Of a stretch of DNA of 5,154 nt, positions 1-5,154 are shown piece after piece. The DNA comes from Oscillospiraceae bacterium (GTDB lineage: Bacteria; Bacillota; Clostridia; Oscillospirales; UBA929): positions 1-5,154 of the forward strand of contig WRLW01000121.1 in assembly GCA_009777435.1 (NCBI GenBank). The letters run 5' to 3'. How positions within the stretch are numbered: position 1 is the first letter of the stretch; the number at the start of each line of letters is the position of its first letter. Position numbers and translations under genes: made by a program. The notes beneath the pieces are model-generated. The model was not told where the DNA came from, did not search any database, and saw nothing but the letters and a program-made list of their open reading frames with translations.

Positions 1-655
1 GCACGGTGCGCACCACGCCCATAGCCGTGTTGTAGCTCCCGGGGGTCATCAGCGTTTCGTAACGCTCGGACAGCAGCTTGGTCAGGATGTATTTCATGGA
101 TGTCTTGCCGTAGCTTCCCGTGACGCCGATTACCACAAGCTCGGACATGGACGCGAGACACCGTTTGGCATCATTTGTGAAACGTTTGTTGATAACCCTC
201 TGGACGGGTAGCGTTATCCAATTCGACAGTATGACCAAAAGGGGAATCATTAAATAAGAGACGGCCAGACTTGACACGGCGACCCGGTGGACGGGAATAA
301 ATATACCCGCGCCCAGCGCGGCGGTCAGGATAATCTGAACCGCGAAAATCCGTGCCGCGCGCGGCGTCAGCACAAAAGGCTTCTTAGCTTTTTTGGGTAT
401 ATTGAATACCGCCAAAAGAACCAGAGCCGCGCACGCCGCCGCCCACGAGGCCCAGTGTTCGATCAGGCCGAGCAGCGGGATAACTGCCGCCGGCCATTGA
501 CGGGCGAAGTAATCGCCGCCGCTTCGTTTCAGCCAGCGCCAGTAGCCCGGCGTCTGGTATGAGGCAAGCTGCATCATATGGATACAGGTCAGCGACGCCG
601 TGACGGCCGACCCGGCGAATACCGCTATAATTATTACCGGAAACCATTCAGGCAT
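1..655 (-). CDS. Membrane-anchored MurF-like Mur ligase family protein (C-terminal part beyond the window)
   Basis: An ATP-dependent Mur ligase superfamily member; 218 N-terminal residues are present and the frame is still open at the left edge. Seen directly: hydrophobic stretches at about residues 5-24, 56-84, 102-119 and 125-145; a conserved-looking QLASYQTPGYWRWLK segment (29-43); then the nucleotide-binding P-loop GVTGSYGKTS (177-186), followed by TPGSYNTAMG (204-213), which resembles the region after the P-loop in MurF-type enzymes. From family knowledge: MurF joins D-Ala-D-Ala to the UDP-MurNAc peptide in the cytoplasm, and some Firmicutes have relatives in which a membrane domain replaces the usual N-terminal UDP-binding domain. 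This protein fits that group, so its exact substrate is uncertain. The ATG at 655 has a modest GGGA ribosome site (665-668) 9 bases upstream, and it follows the hydrolase stop codon by 18 bases, so the two are probably cotranscribed. Confidence is high for the ligase family, lower for true MurF activity. Confidence 0.85.
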   Translation of the reverse strand, partial: MPEWFPVIIIAVFAGSAVTASLTCIHMMQLASYQTPGYWRWLKRSGGDYFARQWPAAVIPLLGLIEHWASWAAACAALVLLAVFNIPKKAKKPFVLTPRAARIFAVQIILTAALGAGIFIPVHRVAVSSLAVSYLMIPLLVILSNWITLPVQRVINKRFTNDAKRCLASMSELVVIGVTGSYGKTSMKYILTKLLSERYETLMTPGSYNTAMGVVRTV

Positions 656-673
656 CGCTACACATCCCAACCA

Positions 674-1429
674 TTATAAAAACGCATCCAGGACACGGCA
701 GAAATGAGCGTATTGCTCCAACAGCGCGTAATGCCCGGAGCCTTTCAGCACCACAAGCCCGGCGTCGGGAATGACATGCTCCATCACGCGCCCGTGTTCA
801 AGCGGCGAAGCCGTATCATATTCGCCCCAAACCAGCAGCGTGTCCGCGGATATATCGGGCAGCCGGCTTTCATAGTCCTCGTTTATCACGCGCGTAAGCG
901 TCCCGCGCATAACGGGCGACGCCGCGCGGTAGTCCGCGGAGCCTGAACGCCCGCGCAGGCGCTCCAGCAGCTTTGGGAACGGTTTCAGCAGATGCTTCAG
1001 GGTTTTATAAGAATACACCTTAATATAATAGTCGGCGCCGCGCCGGGGCTTAAGGCCGGCCGCGCCGCACAGCACGCATTTACGGACGGTTACCGGCTGA
1101 TTCCGCGCCGGCCGCGACAGCCAGTTAAGTATGACGCGCCCGCCATGAGAATGTCCGATAGGCACACATTCGTTTATGCCCAGCTTTTCCAGAAACTCAA
1201 GGATAAAATCCACATAGTCGTCCGTACACCACGGCGAGTCCGGCTCGTCGGACGCGCCGAAGCCCGGCAGGTCGGGCGCGACAACGCGGAATTTTGCGGT
1301 CAGACGCTCAAGTATGGGCATGTATAAAGACGCCTCGACGCCCCAGCCGTGGAGGAACAGCACGGCGTCGCCGTGCCCCTCGTCATAGTAGCGCACAGTC
1401 AAGCCCTGGATTTTATCCGTTTTCAGCAT
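674..1429 (-). CDS. Alpha/beta hydrolase fold protein
   Basis: A 251-residue serine hydrolase of the alpha/beta fold, predicted soluble and cytoplasmic; the substrate cannot be read from the sequence. Visible motifs in order: HGWG (27-30, oxyanion region), PDLPGFG (52-58), nucleophile elbow GHSHGG (92-97) with Ser94, acidic residue Asp205 in WGEYD, and His233 in GSGH. The full Ser-Asp-His triad is therefore present and the length is normal for a single-domain member. The reading frame is open to 1549, but I place the start at 1429: GGAG lies 5 bases upstream and a strong promoter (-10 at 1469-1474) would make the longer N-terminus untranscribed. An ATG at 1432 would sit too close to the GGAG. 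The gene is first in a minus-strand pair with the membrane Mur ligase, which hints at a cell-envelope substrate, an inference from position only. Esterase, lipase, haloperoxidase-like or peptidase-like activity all remain possible. Confidence 0.9.
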   Translation of the reverse strand: MLKTDKIQGLTVRYYDEGHGDAVLFLHGWGVEASLYMPILERLTAKFRVVAPDLPGFGASDEPDSPWCTDDYVDFILEFLEKLGINECVPIGHSHGGRVILNWLSRPARNQPVTVRKCVLCGAAGLKPRRGADYYIKVYSYKTLKHLLKPFPKLLERLRGRSGSADYRAASPVMRGTLTRVINEDYESRLPDISADTLLVWGEYDTASPLEHGRVMEHVIPDAGLVVLKGSGHYALLEQYAHFCRVLDAFL

Positions 1430-1434
1430 CATCA

Positions 1435-1438
1435 CTCC
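1435..1438 (-). promoter_or_regulatory. Ribosome binding site that sets the hydrolase start
   Basis: GGAG on the minus strand, 5 bases before the ATG at 1429. The neighbouring ATG at 1432 would be only 2 bases away, too close for normal initiation. This, with the promoter position, argues against the upstream in-frame starts at 1549 and 1486. Confidence 0.7.
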
Positions 1439-1468
1439 ATATGGCCCAATATCAGCGCCGGCCGATAC

Positions 1469-1497
1469 ATTATATGTCAGCGCCATGTAGAATTCAA
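1469..1497 (-). promoter_or_regulatory. Sigma-A type promoter for the hydrolase / Mur ligase pair
   Basis: On the minus strand TTGAAT (1492-1497) and a perfect TATAAT (1469-1474) are separated by 17 bases. Transcription would start near 1462, giving a leader of roughly 33 bases before the ATG at 1429. The -10 sits inside a small inverted repeat, ACAT-TAT-ATGT (1467-1477), which may be chance in AT-rich promoter DNA. The call rests on consensus match and spacing alone. Confidence 0.7.
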
Positions 1498-1555
1498 GTA
1501 TTTTATAGCGGCGCGCGGGCTTCGGCGGGCCATGTTTTTTAGTTGACAAAAACAG

Positions 1556-1584
1556 TTTACAGAATACAAAGTATCTGATATACT
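1556..1584 (+). promoter_or_regulatory. Sigma-A type promoter for the DUF1385-prmC-recA-recX-rimO run
   Basis: TTTACA (1556-1561) and TATACT (1579-1584) are separated by 17 bases. A TG at 1576-1577, one base before the -10, makes it an extended -10 promoter. The start site would be near 1591, giving a leader of about 22 bases to the TTG start at 1613. A second, weaker reading uses the perfect TTGACA at 1543-1548 with TACAAA at 1565-1570 (16-base spacer). Either would drive the plus-strand operon. Confidence 0.75.
1570..1584 (+). promoter_or_regulatory. Inverted repeat over the -10 element, possible operator
   Basis: AGTAT-CTGAT-ATACT forms a 5+5 inverted repeat whose right arm lies within the -10 hexamer of the operon promoter. 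A repressor binding here would block the promoter. No known binding motif is recognised, and short AT-rich palindromes arise by chance at promoters, so this is tentative. Confidence 0.25.
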
Positions 1585-1612
1585 ACTATTAAATTTCAGG
1601 ACATACAAAGGG

Positions 1613-2563
1613 TTGATTGATACGGGCCGGAATTTCAAAACCACAATAGGCGGCTCCGCGCTGCTGGAAGGCATTATGATGCGGGGGCCGGACAAGATTG
1701 CCTGCGTTGTGCGGGTCTCCGACGGCGAACTGGCCGTGAAGGAAAAAGAGCTGCGGCCGGTAAAGCATGGCCTGCTCAAGATGCCCCTTATACGCGGCGT
1801 GGTTAACTTCATAAGCGCGTTGAAGGAGGCGTTTGAGGCTCTGGGCTTTTCCGCCGAGGTCGCGCCCATTGAGGAGGGCGAGTCTCGGTTTGAGAAATGG
1901 CTGTCGGAAAAGTTCGGCGACTCGTTTGTACAGAAAGCGGTCACAGGCTTCGCAATGGTGCTGGGCGTGTTGCTTGCCGTGGCGCTGTTTTTCGCGCTGC
2001 CCATCCTGCTCGCCACACTGCTTGAAAATCTCCTGAATGCCGGCGATATGAGCTTGGGCGGCTGGCGCGCTTTGTTTGAGGGCGTTTTGCGGCTGTTCAT
2101 TTTTTTCCTGTACATCGTCGCCATATCGCGCATGAAGGACATACAGCGCGTGTTCGCGTATCATGGGGCGGAGCATAAAGCCATCCACTGCTACGAGGCG
2201 GGTCTGGAGCTGACCGTCGAAAACGTGAAGGCTCAGTCGCGCAAGCACCCGCGATGCGGCACCAGCTTCTTACTTATGGTATTCCTGATAGGCGTGCTGG
2301 CCTTTCTGTGGGTAGCCAACCCCAACCCCTTGGTTCGCATCGGGCTGAAGCTGCTGATGCTGCCCGTGGTGGTGGCGGCGGGCTACGAGGTAAACCGCCT
2401 GATCGGACGGTATGACAATCTGGCGTGCCGCGTGATTCGCGCGCCCGGCCTGTGGCTCCAGGGATTCACCACCAACGAGCCGGACGACGGCATGATCGAG
2501 GTGGGCGTTGACGCGCTGAACCGCGTGATACCAAAGGAACAGGGCTCGGATGAGTGGAAGTAG
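1613..2563 (+). CDS. DUF1385 family membrane protein (YqhQ-like)
   Basis: A 316-residue integral membrane protein of the DUF1385 family, related to Bacillus YqhQ; no biochemical function is established that I know of. Family hallmarks seen: GGSALLEGIMMRGP (13-26), YHGAEHKAIHCYE (183-195), LTVENV (200-205), HPRCGTSFL (212-220) and a C-terminal GLWLQGFTTNEPDD (279-292). Hydrophobic segments lie at about 112-138, 158-173, 219-235 and 244-260. The His/Glu/Cys-rich central motifs could form a metal or catalytic site; that is inference. The start is TTG at 1613: no ATG or GTG occurs in frame before the conserved GGSALLEG block, and starting later would remove it. The ribosome site is unclear (AGGA 11 bases upstream, AAAGGG directly adjacent). 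It is first in the plus-strand operon and its end overlaps prmC by 14 bases, a pairing with prmC that is common in Firmicutes. Confidence 0.9.
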   Translation: MIDTGRNFKTTIGGSALLEGIMMRGPDKIACVVRVSDGELAVKEKELRPVKHGLLKMPLIRGVVNFISALKEAFEALGFSAEVAPIEEGESRFEKWLSEKFGDSFVQKAVTGFAMVLGVLLAVALFFALPILLATLLENLLNAGDMSLGGWRALFEGVLRLFIFFLYIVAISRMKDIQRVFAYHGAEHKAIHCYEAGLELTVENVKAQSRKHPRCGTSFLLMVFLIGVLAFLWVANPNPLVRIGLKLLMLPVVVAAGYEVNRLIGRYDNLACRVIRAPGLWLQGFTTNEPDDGMIEVGVDALNRVIPKEQGSDEWK

Positions 2564-3425
2564 CCGTATACCGGGCGTATCCGGCACATACCACAATGTT
2601 TATCTTGACGCGCGCGGCAGGCTGAGAGAAAAATACGCGGATTCGGCGTCGCTTGAGGCGCGCTTTATGCTTATGGCGGCGGCAGGCAAGACGCAGGAGG
2701 AGCTGCTGCGCGACGCGGCCCTGTATGTGACCGCCGAGGTGCTGCGGCGCTATGAGGATATGCTGGCCCGCCGCAAAAGCGGCGAGCCGCTCGCGTATGT
2801 GACGGGCGCGTGGAATTTCTGCGGCCTGCCTCTTATTATAAGCCCTGATGTGCTGATTCCGAGGGTCGATACCGAGCCGCTGGCCGAGGCGGCGATAGCG
2901 CGTGCGCGCAATATACCCGGATGCCGCGCGCTTGACCTCTGTACCGGCAGCGGATGCGTCGCGCTGGCCATAGCCTCGAAAGCGCCGGGTTCGCAAGTTA
3001 CCATGGCCGATATAGACGCCGCCGCTTTGCGCGTGGCCAAACGCAACGCCCGCGGCCTTAAGCTGCTGGTGAACGCCGTTAAGGCGGACGTGCTTTCGCC
3101 GCCGCCCGCGGCGTTGGGACTGTACGACATTATAACCTGCATCCCCCCTTATATACCGACCGGAGAGATAGCGTCGCTTGACGCCGAGGTCAGGGATCAC
3201 GAGCCTTTGAAGGCGCTGGACGGCGGCCCCGACGGAATGGACTTTTACCGCGCGCTGGCACGGCACTGGCCGCCGGCGCTCAAGCCGGACGGCGTTATGA
3301 TGCTTGAGATAGGCGCGGGTATGCTAAAGCGGGTGCGCGGGCTGTTCACGGATTTCACGACAGCCGAGGTGATAACCGATTCCGGCGGCGTCGAGCGCGT
3401 TTTAATAATGACCCCACGGCGCTGA
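2550..3425 (+). CDS. prmC: Release factor glutamine N5-methyltransferase PrmC, with an altered NPPY motif
   Basis: PrmC (HemK) uses S-adenosylmethionine to methylate the glutamine of the GGQ motif in peptide chain release factors, in the cytoplasm. The 291 residues show an N-terminal helical substrate-binding part (about 15-85), GEPLAYVTG (78-86), LIPRVDTE (102-109), SAM motif DLCTGSGC (129-136), ADID (153-156), and the late GGPDGMDFY block (225-233). The catalytic NPPY motif reads IPPY (198-201): codon 198, at 3141-3143, is ATC where AAC would encode the expected Asn. That Asn contacts the substrate glutamine amide, so activity would be expected to be weakened or lost; everything else looks intact and the frame is unbroken. 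The start ATG overlaps the DUF1385 gene by 14 bases and has AGGG 5 bases upstream, suggesting translational coupling. Family assignment is firm; activity is in doubt. Confidence 0.93.
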   Translation: MSGSSRIPGVSGTYHNVYLDARGRLREKYADSASLEARFMLMAAAGKTQEELLRDAALYVTAEVLRRYEDMLARRKSGEPLAYVTGAWNFCGLPLIISPDVLIPRVDTEPLAEAAIARARNIPGCRALDLCTGSGCVALAIASKAPGSQVTMADIDAAALRVAKRNARGLKLLVNAVKADVLSPPPAALGLYDIITCIPPYIPTGEIASLDAEVRDHEPLKALDGGPDGMDFYRALARHWPPALKPDGVMMLEIGAGMLKRVRGLFTDFTTAEVITDSGGVERVLIMTPRR

Positions 3426-3478
3426 ACGGTAAGGGCGCTTTGATATTGCTAATTATTTATTGAAAGCGGGTAATCGGC

Positions 3479-4558
3479 ATGGACAAAAAGAGGGCGTTGG
3501 ACACCGCGTTGGATCAAATCGAAAAGGCTTATGGCAAAGGCTCGGTCATGCGTCTGGGGCAGCAGACGGATATAAAGGTGAGCGTTATACCCACCGGCTC
3601 GATATCGCTTGACCTTGCGCTTGGCATCGGCGGCGTGCCAAAAGGCCGTATAATCGAGATATACGGCCCGGAATCGAGCGGTAAGACCACCCTTGCCCTG
3701 CATATCATCGCGGAGGCTCAAAAAGCCGGGGGAGAGGCCGCCTTCATAGACGCCGAACACGCGCTCGACCCGATGTACGCCCGCGCGCTGGGCGCCGATA
3801 TAGACAGCCTGCTGGTCGCGCAGCCGGATACGGGCGAACAGGCGCTGGAAATCGCGGAGGCGCTGGTGCGCAGCAACGCCATTGACGTGATAGTAATCGA
3901 CTCGGTGGCCGCGCTGGTTCCGCGCGCCGAGATAGAGGGCGAGATGGGCGACGCGTTTGTCGGCCTGCACGCGCGCCTGATGTCGCAGGCTTTGCGCAAG
4001 CTGGCCGGCGCCATTTCAAAATCAAACACCGTAGCCGTATTTATAAACCAGCTGCGCGAAAAGGTAGGCGTGACATACGGCAGCCCCGAGGTCACGACGG
4101 GCGGGCGGGCCTTGAAATTTTACGCCTCCGTGCGTATAGACGTCCGCCGCGTGGAAACCTTGAAGTCGGGCAACGACCTTGTGGGCAACCGCACGCGCGC
4201 GCGCATGGTCAAGAACAAGATGGCCCCGCCGTTCAGGGAAGCGGAATTCGACATAATGTACGGCGAAGGCATCTCGAGGACAGGGGAGCTTATTGATCTG
4301 GGCATACTGCTCGATATCGTGCAAAAAAGCGGTTCATGGTTCTCGATGGGCGAAACGCGCTTAGGACAGGGCCGCGACGCCGCCAAGACATACCTTAAGG
4401 ATAACCCTGAGCTTGCGCAAAAGCTTGAGGAAATGATACGCGCCGACTCCGGGCGCCTGAAGATGACCGGCGGCAAGTCAAAAAAGGCCGTTCCGAAACC
4501 CGAGACCTTCACGGTCGCTAAAAAGCCGGTGGCCGTTACCGCCGACGACGCACAATGA
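3479..4558 (+). CDS. recA: Recombinase RecA
   Basis: RecA forms ATP-dependent filaments on single-stranded DNA, drives strand exchange and stimulates LexA self-cleavage. At 359 residues it is full length. Visible: N-terminal polymerisation helix (about 5-20), Walker A GPESSGKTT (63-71), the Glu of AEHALDP (E93), Walker B VIVID (137-141), loop L1 region EGEMGDAFVGL (153-163), FINQLR (188-193) with the ATP-sensing Gln191, and loop L2 region YGSPEVTTGG (200-209). Relative to E. coli RecA, L1 has Ala-Phe-Val for Ser-His-Met, and L2 has Tyr, Ser and Val for Phe203, Asn205 and Thr208. The C-terminal tail (about 331-350) is lysine-rich rather than strongly acidic. The start has only a weak GCGGG ribosome site. 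The 53 bases separating it from prmC are AT-rich but show no clear promoter and no GAAC-N4-GTTC type LexA box, so read-through from upstream is likely. recX follows with an ATGA overlap. Confidence 0.99.
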   Translation: MDKKRALDTALDQIEKAYGKGSVMRLGQQTDIKVSVIPTGSISLDLALGIGGVPKGRIIEIYGPESSGKTTLALHIIAEAQKAGGEAAFIDAEHALDPMYARALGADIDSLLVAQPDTGEQALEIAEALVRSNAIDVIVIDSVAALVPRAEIEGEMGDAFVGLHARLMSQALRKLAGAISKSNTVAVFINQLREKVGVTYGSPEVTTGGRALKFYASVRIDVRRVETLKSGNDLVGNRTRARMVKNKMAPPFREAEFDIMYGEGISRTGELIDLGILLDIVQKSGSWFSMGETRLGQGRDAAKTYLKDNPELAQKLEEMIRADSGRLKMTGGKSKKAVPKPETFTVAKKPVAVTADDAQ

Positions 4559-5019
4559 CGGTTGAGGACGCTAAATTATATGCCGCGAGGCTGTTGTCGG
4601 CAAGGCCTTATTCCGCCGCCGCGCTGACATCTAAGCTTTTGGGGCGCGGCTTTACGGAGGATGACGCGGCCGGCGCCGTAGCGTCGCTGGTAAGCGGCGG
4701 CTATCTTGACGACCAGTCATACGCGCGCACCGTCGCTAAGCACTATACCGGCAGGGGATACGGGCGGCGGCGCGTCGAGGCGGAGCTGCACCGCCGCGGT
4801 ATTGACCGCGAAACGGCGCGGGAGGCCGCCGAGGAGCTTCCTGAGCCGGACGATACCTTAGACGCGCTTGTATCGGAGATGTTCAAAAACGGCCCCCCCG
4901 ACGAACGGGCGCTGCGGCGTTTTACGGAGCGTCTGAGGCGCAGGGGATTTGACTGGCCGGATATCCGCGACGCGCTGTCGAGGGAGCGCGAAGGGCCGTT
5001 ATGGAGTGACGCCGAATGA
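4555..5019 (+). CDS. recX: Regulatory protein RecX
   Basis: RecX binds RecA filaments and limits their growth and ATPase/recombinase activity. The 154-residue protein has the family's repeated three-helix pattern: repeat 1 around 10-50 (ARLLSARPYS, then KLLGRGF), linker LDDQSYAR (51-58), repeat 2 around 60-90 (RGYGRRRVEAELHRRGID at 67-84), and repeat 3 around 101-142 (RRFTERLRRRGFDWPDIRDAL spans 121-141). It is rich in Arg and Glu, as is usual for RecX, and near the short end of the family's length range. Its ATG shares an ATGA with the recA stop codon, and no Shine-Dalgarno sequence is evident in the recA tail, so translation probably depends on ribosomes finishing recA. This would tie the amount of RecX to that of RecA. 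The direct recA-recX order supports the call strongly. Confidence 0.95.
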   Translation: MTVEDAKLYAARLLSARPYSAAALTSKLLGRGFTEDDAAGAVASLVSGGYLDDQSYARTVAKHYTGRGYGRRRVEAELHRRGIDRETAREAAEELPEPDDTLDALVSEMFKNGPPDERALRRFTERLRRRGFDWPDIRDALSREREGPLWSDAE

Positions 5020-5154
5020 ATGTGGCTATTATTTCACTGGGCTGTTCAAAAAATCTGGTCAACAGCGAGCAAATGATGTGGCTTATAGAGCGTGAGGGCC
5101 ATACCCTGTGCGCTCATACAGATATGGCGGACGCCGTTATCGTCAACACATGCG
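5016..5154 (+). CDS. rimO: Ribosomal protein S12 methylthiotransferase RimO (N-terminus only)
   Basis: RimO is a radical-SAM enzyme with two iron-sulfur clusters that methylthiolates a conserved aspartate of ribosomal protein S12. Only the first 46 residues are in the window. They match the start of the N-terminal methylthiotransferase domain: ISLGCSKNLVNSE (6-18) with Cys10 and VIVNTC (41-46) with Cys46, two of the cysteines expected to hold the auxiliary cluster. The SLGCSKN wording is typical of RimO rather than MiaB (YGCQMN) or MtaB (LGCKVN). The family usually has DSE where NSE is seen here, a mild change. The ATG overlaps the recX stop as ATGA, with GGAG (5003-5006) 9 bases upstream. 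The radical-SAM CxxxCxxC motif lies beyond the right edge and cannot be checked. Confidence 0.92.
   Translation, partial: MNVAIISLGCSKNLVNSEQMMWLIEREGHTLCAHTDMADAVIVNTC

Noticed and set aside
287..562. 91-codon plus-strand open frame within the Mur ligase gene
   Set aside because: Very Arg-rich, no motif, and antisense to the continuous conserved ligase frame.
1498..1542. GC-rich stretch followed by six T's (1535-1540) resembling a terminator
   Set aside because: The GC-rich part contains direct, not inverted, repeats of GCGGGC and cannot form a stable hairpin; no gene ends here.
1430..1549. 40-residue N-terminal extension of the hydrolase starting at 1549
   Set aside because: The extension spans a TTGAAT-17-TATAAT promoter in the same direction and does not resemble the hydrolase fold start; GGAG is correctly spaced for the ATG at 1429.
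1477..2248. Long minus-strand open frames (about 220 codons each) opposite the DUF1385 gene
   Set aside because: They are antisense shadows of a clear conserved gene, with no family motifs; the one ending at 1477 also runs into the divergent control region.
2466..3266. 266-codon minus-strand open frame opposite prmC
   Set aside because: Arg/His/Gly-rich composition typical of antisense frames in GC-rich coding DNA, no recognisable motif, and it lies wholly over well-supported genes.
3400..3412. TTTTAATAATGA near the prmC end as a recA promoter -10
   Set aside because: No -35-like hexamer lies 16-18 bases upstream (TCCGGC at the expected place).
4191..4206. 16-base alternating purine-pyrimidine run (GCACGCGCGCGCGCAT), possible Z-DNA tract
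   Set aside because: It encodes the RecA residues RTRARM with GC-rich codons, so codon use explains it.

Overview
This window looks like a chromosomal segment from a fairly GC-rich member of the class Clostridia (Firmicutes). Three things point there. First, the gene order DUF1385 gene, prmC, recA, recX, rimO. Second, a Mur ligase that carries an N-terminal membrane domain of the Firmicutes type. Third, RecA and PrmC sequences of clostridial character. This placement is inferred from family resemblance, not from a search. The window is dense with genes, and no mobile element, CRISPR array, tRNA or rRNA is visible.

Layout. Positions 1-1429 carry two minus-strand genes read right to left: an alpha/beta hydrolase (1429-674), then, 18 bases on, a membrane-anchored MurF-like Mur ligase (655-1) that leaves the window at its left edge. 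Positions 1430-1612 are a short divergent control region. It has a good sigma-A type promoter facing each way (minus: TTGAAT-17-TATAAT; plus: TTTACA-17-TATACT with an extended -10). Positions 1613-5154 hold a tight plus-strand run: a DUF1385 membrane protein (TTG start), prmC (overlaps it by 14 bases), recA (53 bases later), recX (ATGA overlap) and the first 46 codons of rimO (ATGA overlap, cut by the right edge).

How the genes work together. The plus-strand set reads as a housekeeping operon. PrmC methylates release factors, RimO methylthiolates ribosomal protein S12, RecA performs homologous recombination and RecX restrains RecA. DUF1385 has no established function. No LexA box is visible in front of recA, so expression may come mostly from the promoter ahead of the DUF1385 gene. 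The minus-strand pair suggests cell-envelope work, because the ligase half belongs to the peptidoglycan Mur ligase superfamily.

The most notable point is in PrmC. The near-invariant NPPY catalytic motif reads IPPY because codon 198 is ATC rather than AAC, a one-base difference, while the rest of the protein looks intact. I found no clearly new multi-gene system. The best leads are the PrmC substitution, the hydrolase plus membrane Mur ligase pair, and the uncharacterised DUF1385 protein.
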